Assembly (NCBI RefSeq): GCF_024734665.1
Contig: NZ_CP102931.1
Location: 3,718,001 to 3,782,000 of the forward strand
Direction: 5' to 3'
Origin: Variovorax paradoxus
GTDB lineage: Bacteria; Pseudomonadota; Gammaproteobacteria; Burkholderiales; Burkholderiaceae_C
DNA length: 64,000 nt
The translations under genes were made by a program, and so were the position numbers. How positions within the stretch are numbered: the stretch's first letter is position 1; each line of letters starts with the position of its first letter. The notes under the pieces are model-generated. The model was not told the DNA's origin, ran no database searches, and saw only the letters and a program-made list of their open reading frames with translations. Shown here piece by piece: positions 56,982 to 64,000 of the stretch.

Positions 56982-57735
56982 AGCCCTGCTGGCCATCGAT
57001 GGCCTCTCGCGCTCCTTCGGCGGCCTGAAGGCCGTGCAGAACGTGAGCCTCTCGGTGCGCAAAGACAGCCTGAGTGCGCTGATCGGCCCGAACGGCGCGG
57101 GCAAGACCACGCTGTTCGCGCTGATGTCCGGCTTCCTCAAGCCCGACACCGGCACCGTGCGCTTCGCGGGGCAGGACATCACCGGCCGCGAGCCGCACCG
57201 CAACGCCGCGCTCGGCATGACCCGCACCTTCCAGATCGTCAAGCCGTTCGCCGCGCAGACCGTGCGCGAGAACATCGCCGTCGGCGCGCACCTGCATCTG
57301 CGCAGCCGCGCCGAGGCGCTGCAGGACGCCGAAGCTGTTGCGCTGCGCGTGGGCCTCGCGCCGCAGCTCGACAAGCCCGCCTCGGACCTCACCGTGGCCG
57401 GCCGCAAGCGCCTCGAACTGGCCCGCGCGCTCGCGACACGGCCGCGCCTGCTGCTGCTCGACGAAGTGCTCGCCGGCCTCAACCCGCAGGAGATCGCCGA
57501 GATGATGCCGGTGGTGCGCGGCATCGCCGACAGCGGCGTCACCGTGCTGATGATCGAGCACGTCATGCAGGCCGTGATGCACCTGGCCGAGCATGTGTGG
57601 GTGCTGGCGCAGGGCCAGTTGATCGCAGAGGGCACCCCGGCGCAGGTGACTTCCGACGACAAGGTCGTCGAAGCCTATCTGGGCCACGGCACCGCGGCGC
57701 GGCTGCGCAAGGCCGCATCGGGGGTTGCCGCATGA
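56974..57735 (+). CDS. ABC transporter ATPase (LivG-type)
   Basis: 253 residues. Walker A IGPNGAGKTTLF, LivG-specific MTRTFQIVKPFAAQTVRENI, Walker B LLLLDEVLAGL; the ABC signature reads LTVAGRKRLELAR in place of LSxGxQ, as in many LivG proteins. GGGAGG precedes the ATG. Confidence 0.92.
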   Translation: MTEALLAIDGLSRSFGGLKAVQNVSLSVRKDSLSALIGPNGAGKTTLFALMSGFLKPDTGTVRFAGQDITGREPHRNAALGMTRTFQIVKPFAAQTVRENIAVGAHLHLRSRAEALQDAEAVALRVGLAPQLDKPASDLTVAGRKRLELARALATRPRLLLLDEVLAGLNPQEIAEMMPVVRGIADSGVTVLMIEHVMQAVMHLAEHVWVLAQGQLIAEGTPAQVTSDDKVVEAYLGHGTAARLRKAASGVAA

Positions 57736-58442
57736 GCGCACTGCTCGATATTCAGGGCCTGCGCGGCGGCTACGGTCGCATCGAGGTGCTGCGCGGCGTC
57801 GACCTGCACGTGAACGCGGGCGAGATGGTCGCACTGCTCGGCAGCAACGGCGCGGGCAAGTCCACGCTCAACAAGATGGTCTGCGGCCTCTGTCCGGCCT
57901 GGGGCGGCACGGTGCGCTTCGATGGCAAGGACCTGAGCGGCGCCCACTACCGCGACGTCGTCAAGGCCGGCCTCATCCAGGTGCCCGAAGGCCGCAAGGT
58001 GTTTCCCAACCTGAGCGTGCGCGAGAACCTGGAGCTCGGCTCCTTCACGCGGGCACGCGAGCGCCGTGCGGCGAACCTGGAGAAGTCGTTCCACATCTTC
58101 CCGCGGCTGCGCGAGCGCATGGACCAGCACGCCGGCACCATGAGTGGCGGCGAGCAGCAGATGCTGGCCATCGCGCGCGGTCTCATGGCCGAGCCGGTGC
58201 TGCTGATCCTCGACGAGCCCTCGCTCGGCCTTTCGCCGCTGCTGGTCGAAGAGATGTTCTCGCTGATCCGCGAACTGCGCGACGGCGGCCTCGCGGTGAT
58301 GCTGGTCGAGCAGAACGTCGGCCAGTCGCTCGAAATTGCCGACCGCGCCTACGTGCTGGAAAACGGCAGCGTGCGCTTCTCGGGCCTGCCCGGTGATTTG
58401 CTCGGCAGCGACGAACTGCGGCGCGCGTACCTGGGGCTCTGA
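57732..58442 (+). CDS. ABC transporter ATPase (LivF-type)
   Basis: 236 residues. Walker A LGSNGAGKSTLN, LIQVPEGRKVFPNLSVRENL, signature TMSGGEQQMLAIARGL, Walker B LLILDEPSLGLSP. Start overlaps the LivG-type stop (ATGA). Confidence 0.93.
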   Translation: MSALLDIQGLRGGYGRIEVLRGVDLHVNAGEMVALLGSNGAGKSTLNKMVCGLCPAWGGTVRFDGKDLSGAHYRDVVKAGLIQVPEGRKVFPNLSVRENLELGSFTRARERRAANLEKSFHIFPRLRERMDQHAGTMSGGEQQMLAIARGLMAEPVLLILDEPSLGLSPLLVEEMFSLIRELRDGGLAVMLVEQNVGQSLEIADRAYVLENGSVRFSGLPGDLLGSDELRRAYLGL

Positions 58443-58483
58443 GCCCTCAAAAAAACACCCCCATCTCCCTGGAGACACGACAC

Positions 58484-59440
58484 ATGAAAAGACGCGACAT
58501 CCTCCTCTCGTCGCTGGCCGCGGCATGGGCCGGCGGTGCCTTTGCACAGATCGGCAATGCGCCGGTGCGCATCCTCGTCGGCGCACCCGCGGGCGGCTCG
58601 ACCGACACGCTGGCACGCTCGCTCGCCGTCAGCATGGGCCCGGCACTCGGCCGCACGGTCATCGTCGAGAACCGGCCGGGCGCGGGCGGCAACATCGCCG
58701 CCGATGCGGTGGCCAAGGCCGCGCCCGACGGCAACACACTGCTGATGAGCTTCACCAGCCACGCGATCAACGCCACGCTCTACCCGACGCTGCCCTTCGA
58801 CCCGGTGAAGGACTTCACCGCGCTCACCTGCGTGGCGACCTCGCCTTCGATCCTCGTCGCGCACCCGTCGGTGCCTGCGAAGGACGTGCGTGAACTCATC
58901 GCGCTCGCCAAGGCAAAGCCGGGCCAGCTCAACTTCGCGATCGGCGCGGTGGGCTCGTCGCTGCACATGGCGGGCGAGGCTTTCAAGATGCAATCGGGCG
59001 TGGACATCGTGAACATCCCCTACAAGGGCACCGCGCCCGCCGTGCAGGACGTGCTCGCCGGCCAGGTGCAGCTGATGTTCGCGGCCGTGGGCAACGTCAA
59101 GGCACACATCCAGGCCGGCAAGCTCAAGGCGCTGGGCGTGACCACGGCGAAACGGCTGCCGGCCTTTCCGAATGTGCCGGCGATTGCCGAGGCGCTGCCC
59201 GGCTACGAATCGAGCGCGTGGTTCGGCCTCTTCGGCCCTGCCCGCATGCCTGCCGACCGCGTGAAGCAGATGGGCGACGCGGCGCGCCATGCGCTGCAGC
59301 AGCCCGACATGCGCCAGCGCCTCGATACCGAGGGCGCGATTCCGGTCGGCAACTCGTCCGAACAGTTCTCCGCCTTCGTGCAGAGCGAGATCGTGCGTTG
59401 GGCCGAGGTCGTCAAGTTCTCGGGAGCCAAGCCGGAATGA
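58484..59440 (+). CDS. Bug-family (TctC-like) substrate-binding protein
   Basis: 318 residues. Signal peptide 1-21 (MKRRDILLSSLAAAWAGGAF, a twin Arg at 3-4). Bug fold: VRILVGAPAGGSTDTLARSL, VENRPGAGGNIAADAVAKA, PDGNTLLMS, NIPYKGTAPAVQDVLAGQVQ. Usually binds carboxylates for a TctAB carrier; no TctAB is in the window, so it may serve a distant carrier or act as a sensor. Confidence 0.9.
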   Translation: MKRRDILLSSLAAAWAGGAFAQIGNAPVRILVGAPAGGSTDTLARSLAVSMGPALGRTVIVENRPGAGGNIAADAVAKAAPDGNTLLMSFTSHAINATLYPTLPFDPVKDFTALTCVATSPSILVAHPSVPAKDVRELIALAKAKPGQLNFAIGAVGSSLHMAGEAFKMQSGVDIVNIPYKGTAPAVQDVLAGQVQLMFAAVGNVKAHIQAGKLKALGVTTAKRLPAFPNVPAIAEALPGYESSAWFGLFGPARMPADRVKQMGDAARHALQQPDMRQRLDTEGAIPVGNSSEQFSAFVQSEIVRWAEVVKFSGAKPE

Positions 59441-60723
59441 CACCGATGGCTCCAACCCGCGCGCCAGCCCTGACCCTGGCCCAGAAGCTCATCGCACGCG
59501 CGAGCGGACGCGAGCGGGTGTCCGTGGGCGAGATCGTGACCTGCGGCGTCGACATGGCGATGTTTCACGACTCCTCGGGCCCGCGCCGACTGCAGCCGAT
59601 GCTGGAAGAGCTCGGCGCGCAGATCTGGGACCGCTCGCGCGTGGTGCTCGTCATGGACCACTACGTGCCCGAGCGCGACGACGATTCGCGCCGCATCGTG
59701 CGCATCGCACGCGACTGGGCGCGCGACCAGAAGCTGCCGCACGTCTACGACAGCCAGGGCATCTGCCACGTGGTGGTGCCGCAGCATGGCCACATCCGAC
59801 CGGGCATGCTGTGCGTGGGCGGCGACTCGCATTCGCCCACGGGTGGCGCTTTCGGCGCCTACATGTTCGGCATCGGCAGCACCGAGATGCTGGGCGTGAT
59901 GGTCAACGGCGAGATCTGGCTGCGCGTGCCCGAGACCATCCGCATGTGGTGGGACGGCGCGCTGCCCGCGGGCGTGACCGCCAAGGACATGATGCTGCAC
60001 ATGATCGGCCGCTTCGGCATGAACGGCGGGCGCTACCAGGCGGTCGAATTCGCGGGGCCGGCCGTCAAGGCGCTGTCGATGCAGGAGCGCATGACGCTCT
60101 CCAACATGAGCGCCGAACTCGGCGCGCAGGCCGGATTGATCGCGCCCGATGCGACCACGGCGCAATTCCTGGCCGAAGCCGGCGCGCCGCCGGTGGACAT
60201 GGCGCCCTGGTTCACCGACGACGATGCCGCGCTCACGGACTACCGCTTCGATGCCTCCACGCTCGAACCGTACATTGCCGCACCGCACAGCCCGGCCAAC
60301 GCCCACGGCGTGAGCCGGTACGCGGGCACGCACGTCGACGTGGCCTACATCGGCGCCTGCACCGGTGCCAAGCTGGACGACCTGCGCGCTGCCGCGCAGG
60401 TGCTGCGCGGCCACAAGGTGGCGAGCGGTATCCGTCTCATCGTGGCGCCCGCCAGCCTGCGCGACCAGGAGCAGGCGCGCGAGGAAGGCGTGCTGCAGGT
60501 GCTGATGGACGCCGGTGCCGAACTCTTCCCGACGGCCTGCGGCGCTTGCTCGGGCTACGGCGACCCTATGGGCGACGACATCACCGTCATCTCGACCACG
60601 GCGCGCAACTTCAAGGGCCGCATGGGATCGCCGACTGCGCAGGTCTATCTGGGCTCGCCCTACACGGTGGCGGCGGCCGCATTGCGCGGCTGCGTGACCG
60701 ATCCGCGCGAGGTACTTGCATGA
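59437..60723 (+). CDS. Aconitase-family dehydratase, large subunit (LeuC-like)
   Basis: 428 residues. [4Fe-4S] ligands: Cys in AYIGACTGAKLDDL and CGAC in FPTACGACSGYGDP. Other family marks: VMDHYVPERDDDSRR, GGDSHSPTGGAFGAYMFGIG. It forms a heterodimer with the next gene and probably moves or removes a hydroxyl on a branched or methylated dicarboxylate. Real leucine LeuC is unlikely in this catabolic context; substrate unknown. ATGA overlap with the Bug gene. Confidence 0.88.
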   Translation: MTPMAPTRAPALTLAQKLIARASGRERVSVGEIVTCGVDMAMFHDSSGPRRLQPMLEELGAQIWDRSRVVLVMDHYVPERDDDSRRIVRIARDWARDQKLPHVYDSQGICHVVVPQHGHIRPGMLCVGGDSHSPTGGAFGAYMFGIGSTEMLGVMVNGEIWLRVPETIRMWWDGALPAGVTAKDMMLHMIGRFGMNGGRYQAVEFAGPAVKALSMQERMTLSNMSAELGAQAGLIAPDATTAQFLAEAGAPPVDMAPWFTDDDAALTDYRFDASTLEPYIAAPHSPANAHGVSRYAGTHVDVAYIGACTGAKLDDLRAAAQVLRGHKVASGIRLIVAPASLRDQEQAREEGVLQVLMDAGAELFPTACGACSGYGDPMGDDITVISTTARNFKGRMGSPTAQVYLGSPYTVAAAALRGCVTDPREVLA

Positions 60724-61241
60724 GCGTAACCAAAGCGACGCACCGCGTCTGGCGCCTGGGCGCCGACATCGACACCGACCTGCTCGCGCCGGGCCATGCC
60801 ATGAAGCACGGCATCGACATCATCGCGAAGCACTGCCTGGAGGCCATCCGCCCCGACTTCGCCACTGGCGTGCAGCGCGGCGACGTGCTGGTGGCCGGGC
60901 CCAACTTCGGCATCGGCTCCTCGCGCGAGCAGGCCGCCGCCGTGCTGGTGCACCTGGGGGTGGCCGCCGTCGTCGCGCCTTCGTACAGCGGCCTGTACTT
61001 TCGCAATGCCTTCAACGTGGGCCTGCTGCTGCTGACCTGCGCCGAGGCCGAGACCTTGAGCGAAGGCGAGCAGATCGCCCTCGACACCACGGCTCCCGAG
61101 ATCGTCGCACCCGGCCGCAAGCGCCTGGCCTGCGAGCCGGTGCCCGGATTCCTCATGGACATGGTCCGCGCCGGCGGATTGATGAACCAGTTGCGCCAGC
61201 GCTCTGGCCGCCCCGTCTTCAAGAAAGCCCACGATGCATGA
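60720..61241 (+). CDS. Aconitase-family dehydratase, small subunit (LeuD-like)
   Basis: 173 residues. GADIDTDLLAPGHAMKHGID and GPNFGIGSSREQAAAVLVHL are the swivel-domain signatures, and APSYSGLYFRNAFNVGLLLL follows. Overlaps both neighbours, so stoichiometric expression with the large subunit is expected. Confidence 0.88.
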   Translation: MSVTKATHRVWRLGADIDTDLLAPGHAMKHGIDIIAKHCLEAIRPDFATGVQRGDVLVAGPNFGIGSSREQAAAVLVHLGVAAVVAPSYSGLYFRNAFNVGLLLLTCAEAETLSEGEQIALDTTAPEIVAPGRKRLACEPVPGFLMDMVRAGGLMNQLRQRSGRPVFKKAHDA

Positions 61242-62946
61242 TCCTTCTTCCGCCACAACCATCGACCCCGTCACGCTCGCCGTCCTGCGCGGTCGTCTCG
61301 AACAGGTGGCCGACGAAATGGACGCCACGCTCTACCGCAGCGCGTTCAACCCCATCATTGCCGAGGCGCACGACGCCTGCCACGGCCTCTACGACGCGGC
61401 GAGCGGCGACACGCTGGTGCAGGGCAAGTCGGGCTTGCCGGTGTTCGTGGGCGCCATGGCCTTCGCGGTGCGCGCCACCGCCAAGGCAGCCAAGCCGCGC
61501 GGCGGCATGAACGACGGCGACATCTGGATCAGCAACGACGCCTACGACGGCGGCACGCACGCCAACGACTTCAAGCTGGTGAAGCCGTTCTTTCGCAACG
61601 GCAAGCTCTACTGCTACATGGCCTCGGCTGCGCACTGGCACGACGTGGGCGGTGCGGTGCCCGGCAACTACAACCCGGCCGCCACCGAGTGCTGGCAGGA
61701 GGCGGTGCAGATTCCGCCGGTGCGCATCGTGCAGGGCGGCGTGCTCGATGCGGACGTGCTCGCGATCCTGCAGGCCAACACGCGCCTGCCCGACAGTCTT
61801 TGGGGCGACCTGAACGGACAGCTCGCCGCACTGGAGCTCGGCGAGAAGCGGCTGAACGGCCTGCTCGACGAGTATGGCGACGACCTGGTGCTCAACGCGC
61901 TCGGCGAGCTGCGCAGCCGCGCGCTGCGCTTGATGCGCTCGCACATCGCCTCGCTGCCCGATGGCCGCTACAGCTTCGAGGACGTGCTCGACAACGACGG
62001 CATCGTGAACGAGCCGCTGACCATCGCGCTCGACATGACGGTGGCCGGCGACCGGCTGCTGCTCGATTTTTCGCGCACCTCGCCGCAATGCGCGGGGCCT
62101 GTGAACATCTCGCGCGCCACGGCGGTGGCCGCCTGCTACGTCGCGCTCAAGCACCTGTTCCCCGATGTCCCCGCCAATGCCGGCGTGCTCGATGCGGTGG
62201 ACTTCAACATTCCCGACAAGCTCGTGATCAGCTGCGAGCGCCCGCGCCCGGTCGGCGGCTACACCGAAACCATCCTGCGCATGATCGACGTGATCTTCAG
62301 CGCGGCGGCGCAGGCCGACCCGACGCGCGCCGTGGCGCAGGCCTACGGCACGATCAACGCGCTGTCGATCGCGGGCCACCGCAGCGACAAGGGCCGCGAA
62401 GGCCAGCGCTGGGTGATGTTCAGCTTCTTCGGCGGCGGCCATGGCGGCCACTCGGGCGGCGACGGGCTCTCGCACGGCAATGCGCCGATCTCGACCGCGA
62501 CGATTCCGCCGCTCGAAATTCTCGAAGCCGCCTACCCCGTGCGCTTCACCGAATGGTCGCTGCGCGCCGATTCGGGCGGCGACGGAAAACACCGCGGCGG
62601 CCTCGGCGCCGTCTACGAAATCGAGCTGCTGGAGAAAGACGCCGAAGTGTTCGTCTTCGGCGAGCGCGGCACCTCGCCGCCCAAGGGCATCGCGGGCGGC
62701 GGCGAAGGCGCGGTCAACAAGTTCAGCTACGAGAACGCGGGCGAGTGGCACACGCCGCCCATGGTGTCGAAGATGCGTGGCATCCAGCTCACGCGCGGCG
62801 AGCGCGTGCGGCTCGAAACGCCCGGCGGCGGCGGCTGGGGCCACGCGGCCGATCGGCCTGCGCAACAGCGCGAGGCCGACAGCGCGATGGGCTATGTGAC
62901 AACCGGCACCCCCACCGGCGGCAGCAAGAAGAAGGCGTCCGAATGA
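61234..62946 (+). CDS. hyuB: Hydantoinase B/oxoprolinase-family subunit
   Basis: 570 residues. HyuB pattern: ATLYRSAFNPIIAEAHDACH, GDIWISNDAYDGGTHANDFK, HWHDVGGAVPGNYNPAATEC, SGGDGLSHGNAPISTATIPP and a closing ETPGGGGWGHA. It pairs with HyuA to open a cyclic amide with ATP (hydantoins, 5-oxoproline) or to carboxylate ketones in the related acetone carboxylases. Substrate unknown here. Confidence 0.9.
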   Translation: MHDPSSATTIDPVTLAVLRGRLEQVADEMDATLYRSAFNPIIAEAHDACHGLYDAASGDTLVQGKSGLPVFVGAMAFAVRATAKAAKPRGGMNDGDIWISNDAYDGGTHANDFKLVKPFFRNGKLYCYMASAAHWHDVGGAVPGNYNPAATECWQEAVQIPPVRIVQGGVLDADVLAILQANTRLPDSLWGDLNGQLAALELGEKRLNGLLDEYGDDLVLNALGELRSRALRLMRSHIASLPDGRYSFEDVLDNDGIVNEPLTIALDMTVAGDRLLLDFSRTSPQCAGPVNISRATAVAACYVALKHLFPDVPANAGVLDAVDFNIPDKLVISCERPRPVGGYTETILRMIDVIFSAAAQADPTRAVAQAYGTINALSIAGHRSDKGREGQRWVMFSFFGGGHGGHSGGDGLSHGNAPISTATIPPLEILEAAYPVRFTEWSLRADSGGDGKHRGGLGAVYEIELLEKDAEVFVFGERGTSPPKGIAGGGEGAVNKFSYENAGEWHTPPMVSKMRGIQLTRGERVRLETPGGGGWGHAADRPAQQREADSAMGYVTTGTPTGGSKKKASE

Positions 62947-64000
62947 CTTCCACTGATAAATCCCTTGTCGTCGGCGTCGATGTCGGCGGCACCTTCACCG
63001 ACCTCTTCGTGCTCGACGAGGCCCACGGTACGGCGCGCATCGTCAAGGTGCCCTCCACGCGCGGCGAAGAAGCGCGCGGCTTCATGAACGGCGTGGCACG
63101 CGTGGCCGACTCGGCCGCGGCCATCGCCACCATCGTGCACGGCACCACGGTGGGCACCAACGCGCTGCTCGAACGCAAGGTGGCGCGCACCGGCATCATC
63201 ACCACGCGCGGTTTCCGTGACGTGCTCGAGATGCGCCGCCGCGACCGGCCCGAGACCTGGGGCCTGCGTGGCAGCTTCACACCGGTGGTGCCGCGCGACC
63301 TGCGCCGCGAAGTCGACGAGCGCGTGCTCGCCGACGGCACGCTGCACACCGCAGTCGATCTGGACCAGGTGCGCGCCGAAGCCCGCTCGCTGCTCGAAGC
63401 CGGCTGCGAGGCCGTGTGCGTGTTCTTCATCAACACCTACGCGAACCCCGAGAACGAGCGCCTCGCCGTCGCGGCGGTGCGCGCGCTCTGGCCCAACCCG
63501 CACGTCACCTCGGCCAGCGAAGTGCTGCCCGAGATCCGCGAGTTCGAGCGCTGCTCGACCGCCACGCTCAACGCCGCACTGCAGCCCGTGGTGGGCGGCT
63601 ACCTCGAGCGGCTCGAATCCGACCTGCGCGGCCAGGGCTTTGCCGGCGAGCTGCTGGTGGTGCAGAGCAACGGCGGCGTGATGTCGCGGCAGACCGCGAG
63701 CGACCTGCCGGTGCGCACGGCGCTGTCAGGCCCGGCGGCCGGCGTGATCGCCTGCGCGGCCATTGCGCGCGCGGCGGGCTTTCCGAACGCGATTACCGGC
63801 GACATGGGCGGCACCTCGTTCGACGTGTCGCTGGTGGCGAACGGCGAAGCCGCATTGGCCGCGCAGACCGCGATCGAGTTTGGCATGGTGATCCGCTCGC
63901 CGATGATCCAGATCGAAACCATCGGCGCCGGCGGCGGCTCCATCGCCTCGGTGGATGCGAGCGGCATGCTGCAGGTCGGCCCCGAGTCGGCCGGCAGCGT
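62943..64000 (+). CDS. hyuA: Hydantoinase A/oxoprolinase-family subunit (cut by window end)
   Basis: First 352 residues. Actin-like ATPase: VVGVDVGGTFTDLFVLDEAH, HGTTVGTNALLERKVARTGI, TTRGFRDVLEMRRRDRPETW, LSGPAAGVIACAAIARAAGF, TGDMGGTSFDVSLVANGE. The gene overlaps HyuB by ATGA and stays open to the end. It is the ATP-using partner of HyuB. Confidence 0.92.
   Translation, partial: MTSTDKSLVVGVDVGGTFTDLFVLDEAHGTARIVKVPSTRGEEARGFMNGVARVADSAAAIATIVHGTTVGTNALLERKVARTGIITTRGFRDVLEMRRRDRPETWGLRGSFTPVVPRDLRREVDERVLADGTLHTAVDLDQVRAEARSLLEAGCEAVCVFFINTYANPENERLAVAAVRALWPNPHVTSASEVLPEIREFERCSTATLNAALQPVVGGYLERLESDLRGQGFAGELLVVQSNGGVMSRQTASDLPVRTALSGPAAGVIACAAIARAAGFPNAITGDMGGTSFDVSLVANGEAALAAQTAIEFGMVIRSPMIQIETIGAGGGSIASVDASGMLQVGPESAGS

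Noticed and set aside
59437..61241. Leucine biosynthesis leuCD
   Set aside because: Context is a GntR-controlled transport and hydantoinase unit without leuB or leuA.

Overview
The window looks like a piece of a high-GC betaproteobacterial chromosome, most likely Comamonadaceae and plausibly Variovorax. The evidence is very GC-rich coding on the right, a StyA1/StyA2B monooxygenase pair with an AraC regulator (an arrangement I know from Variovorax), Bug-family and Liv-type transporters, and phage genes of Burkholderiales type. It holds two unlike halves: a nearly complete lambdoid siphophage-like prophage (1 to about 45.0 kb) and chromosomal catabolic clusters (45.7-64 kb). No rRNA, convincing tRNA or CRISPR array was seen.

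Prophage layout. The 3' end of a tyrosine integrase lies at the left edge. The late genes then run leftwards on the minus strand, so transcription goes from about 28.7 kb towards 1 kb. In transcription order they are a CII-like activator, a small coupled gene, a DUF1376 replication protein, a T7-type primase-helicase, a zinc-finger Q-like protein, HNH and T5orf172/GIY-YIG-like nucleases, terminase small and large subunits, portal, ClpP-type prohead protease, HK97 capsid, head-tail connectors, tail completion proteins, major tail protein, tail assembly chaperone with a -1 frameshift extension, tape measure, distal tail proteins, tip protein J, tail fibre and its chaperone, holin-like membrane proteins, endolysin and nested Rz/Rz1 spanins. 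An HNH-AP2 homing-type endonuclease sits between tail completion and major tail genes. Small plus-strand accessory (moron-like) genes interrupt this at 22.5-24.3 kb and 29.5-30.3 kb.

Control regions. A divergent Cro-like/CI-like pair (30.4-31.1 kb) flanks two palindromic operators. The CI operon continues into a 259-residue protein of unknown function and a HEPN-like protein, and ends at a terminator. The same two 14-bp operators, each in reversed orientation and with identical 23-bp spacing, control a second operon at 32.4-33.4 kb that encodes another XRE repressor. At 39.7-41.3 kb a P22 immI-like module has two divergent ribbon-helix-helix regulators and an AntA antirepressor. Accessory genes between include a lipoprotein, a RelE/ParE-like toxin pair, two GNAT-like acetyltransferases, DUF3606 and small membrane proteins. 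An operon of ATGA-overlapping genes ending in an AlpA-like protein (41.4-43.6 kb) and four small minus-strand genes close the prophage. Its right end probably lies between 45.02 and 45.67 kb.

Host clusters. An orphan OmpR-type response regulator lacks its phospho-acceptor Asp. Next is an AraC regulator divergent from SDR - StyA1 - StyA2B (monooxygenase fused to flavin reductase) - dienelactone-hydrolase/SnoaL fusion, which resembles indole-to-anthranilate clusters. From 53.1 kb a GntR regulator precedes a branched-chain-type ABC transporter (five genes), a Bug-type binding protein, a LeuC/LeuD-like dehydratase pair and hydantoinase/oxoprolinase B and A subunits, the last cut by the window end. 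This reads as one polycistronic unit for uptake and breakdown of an unidentified carboxylate or cyclic amide.
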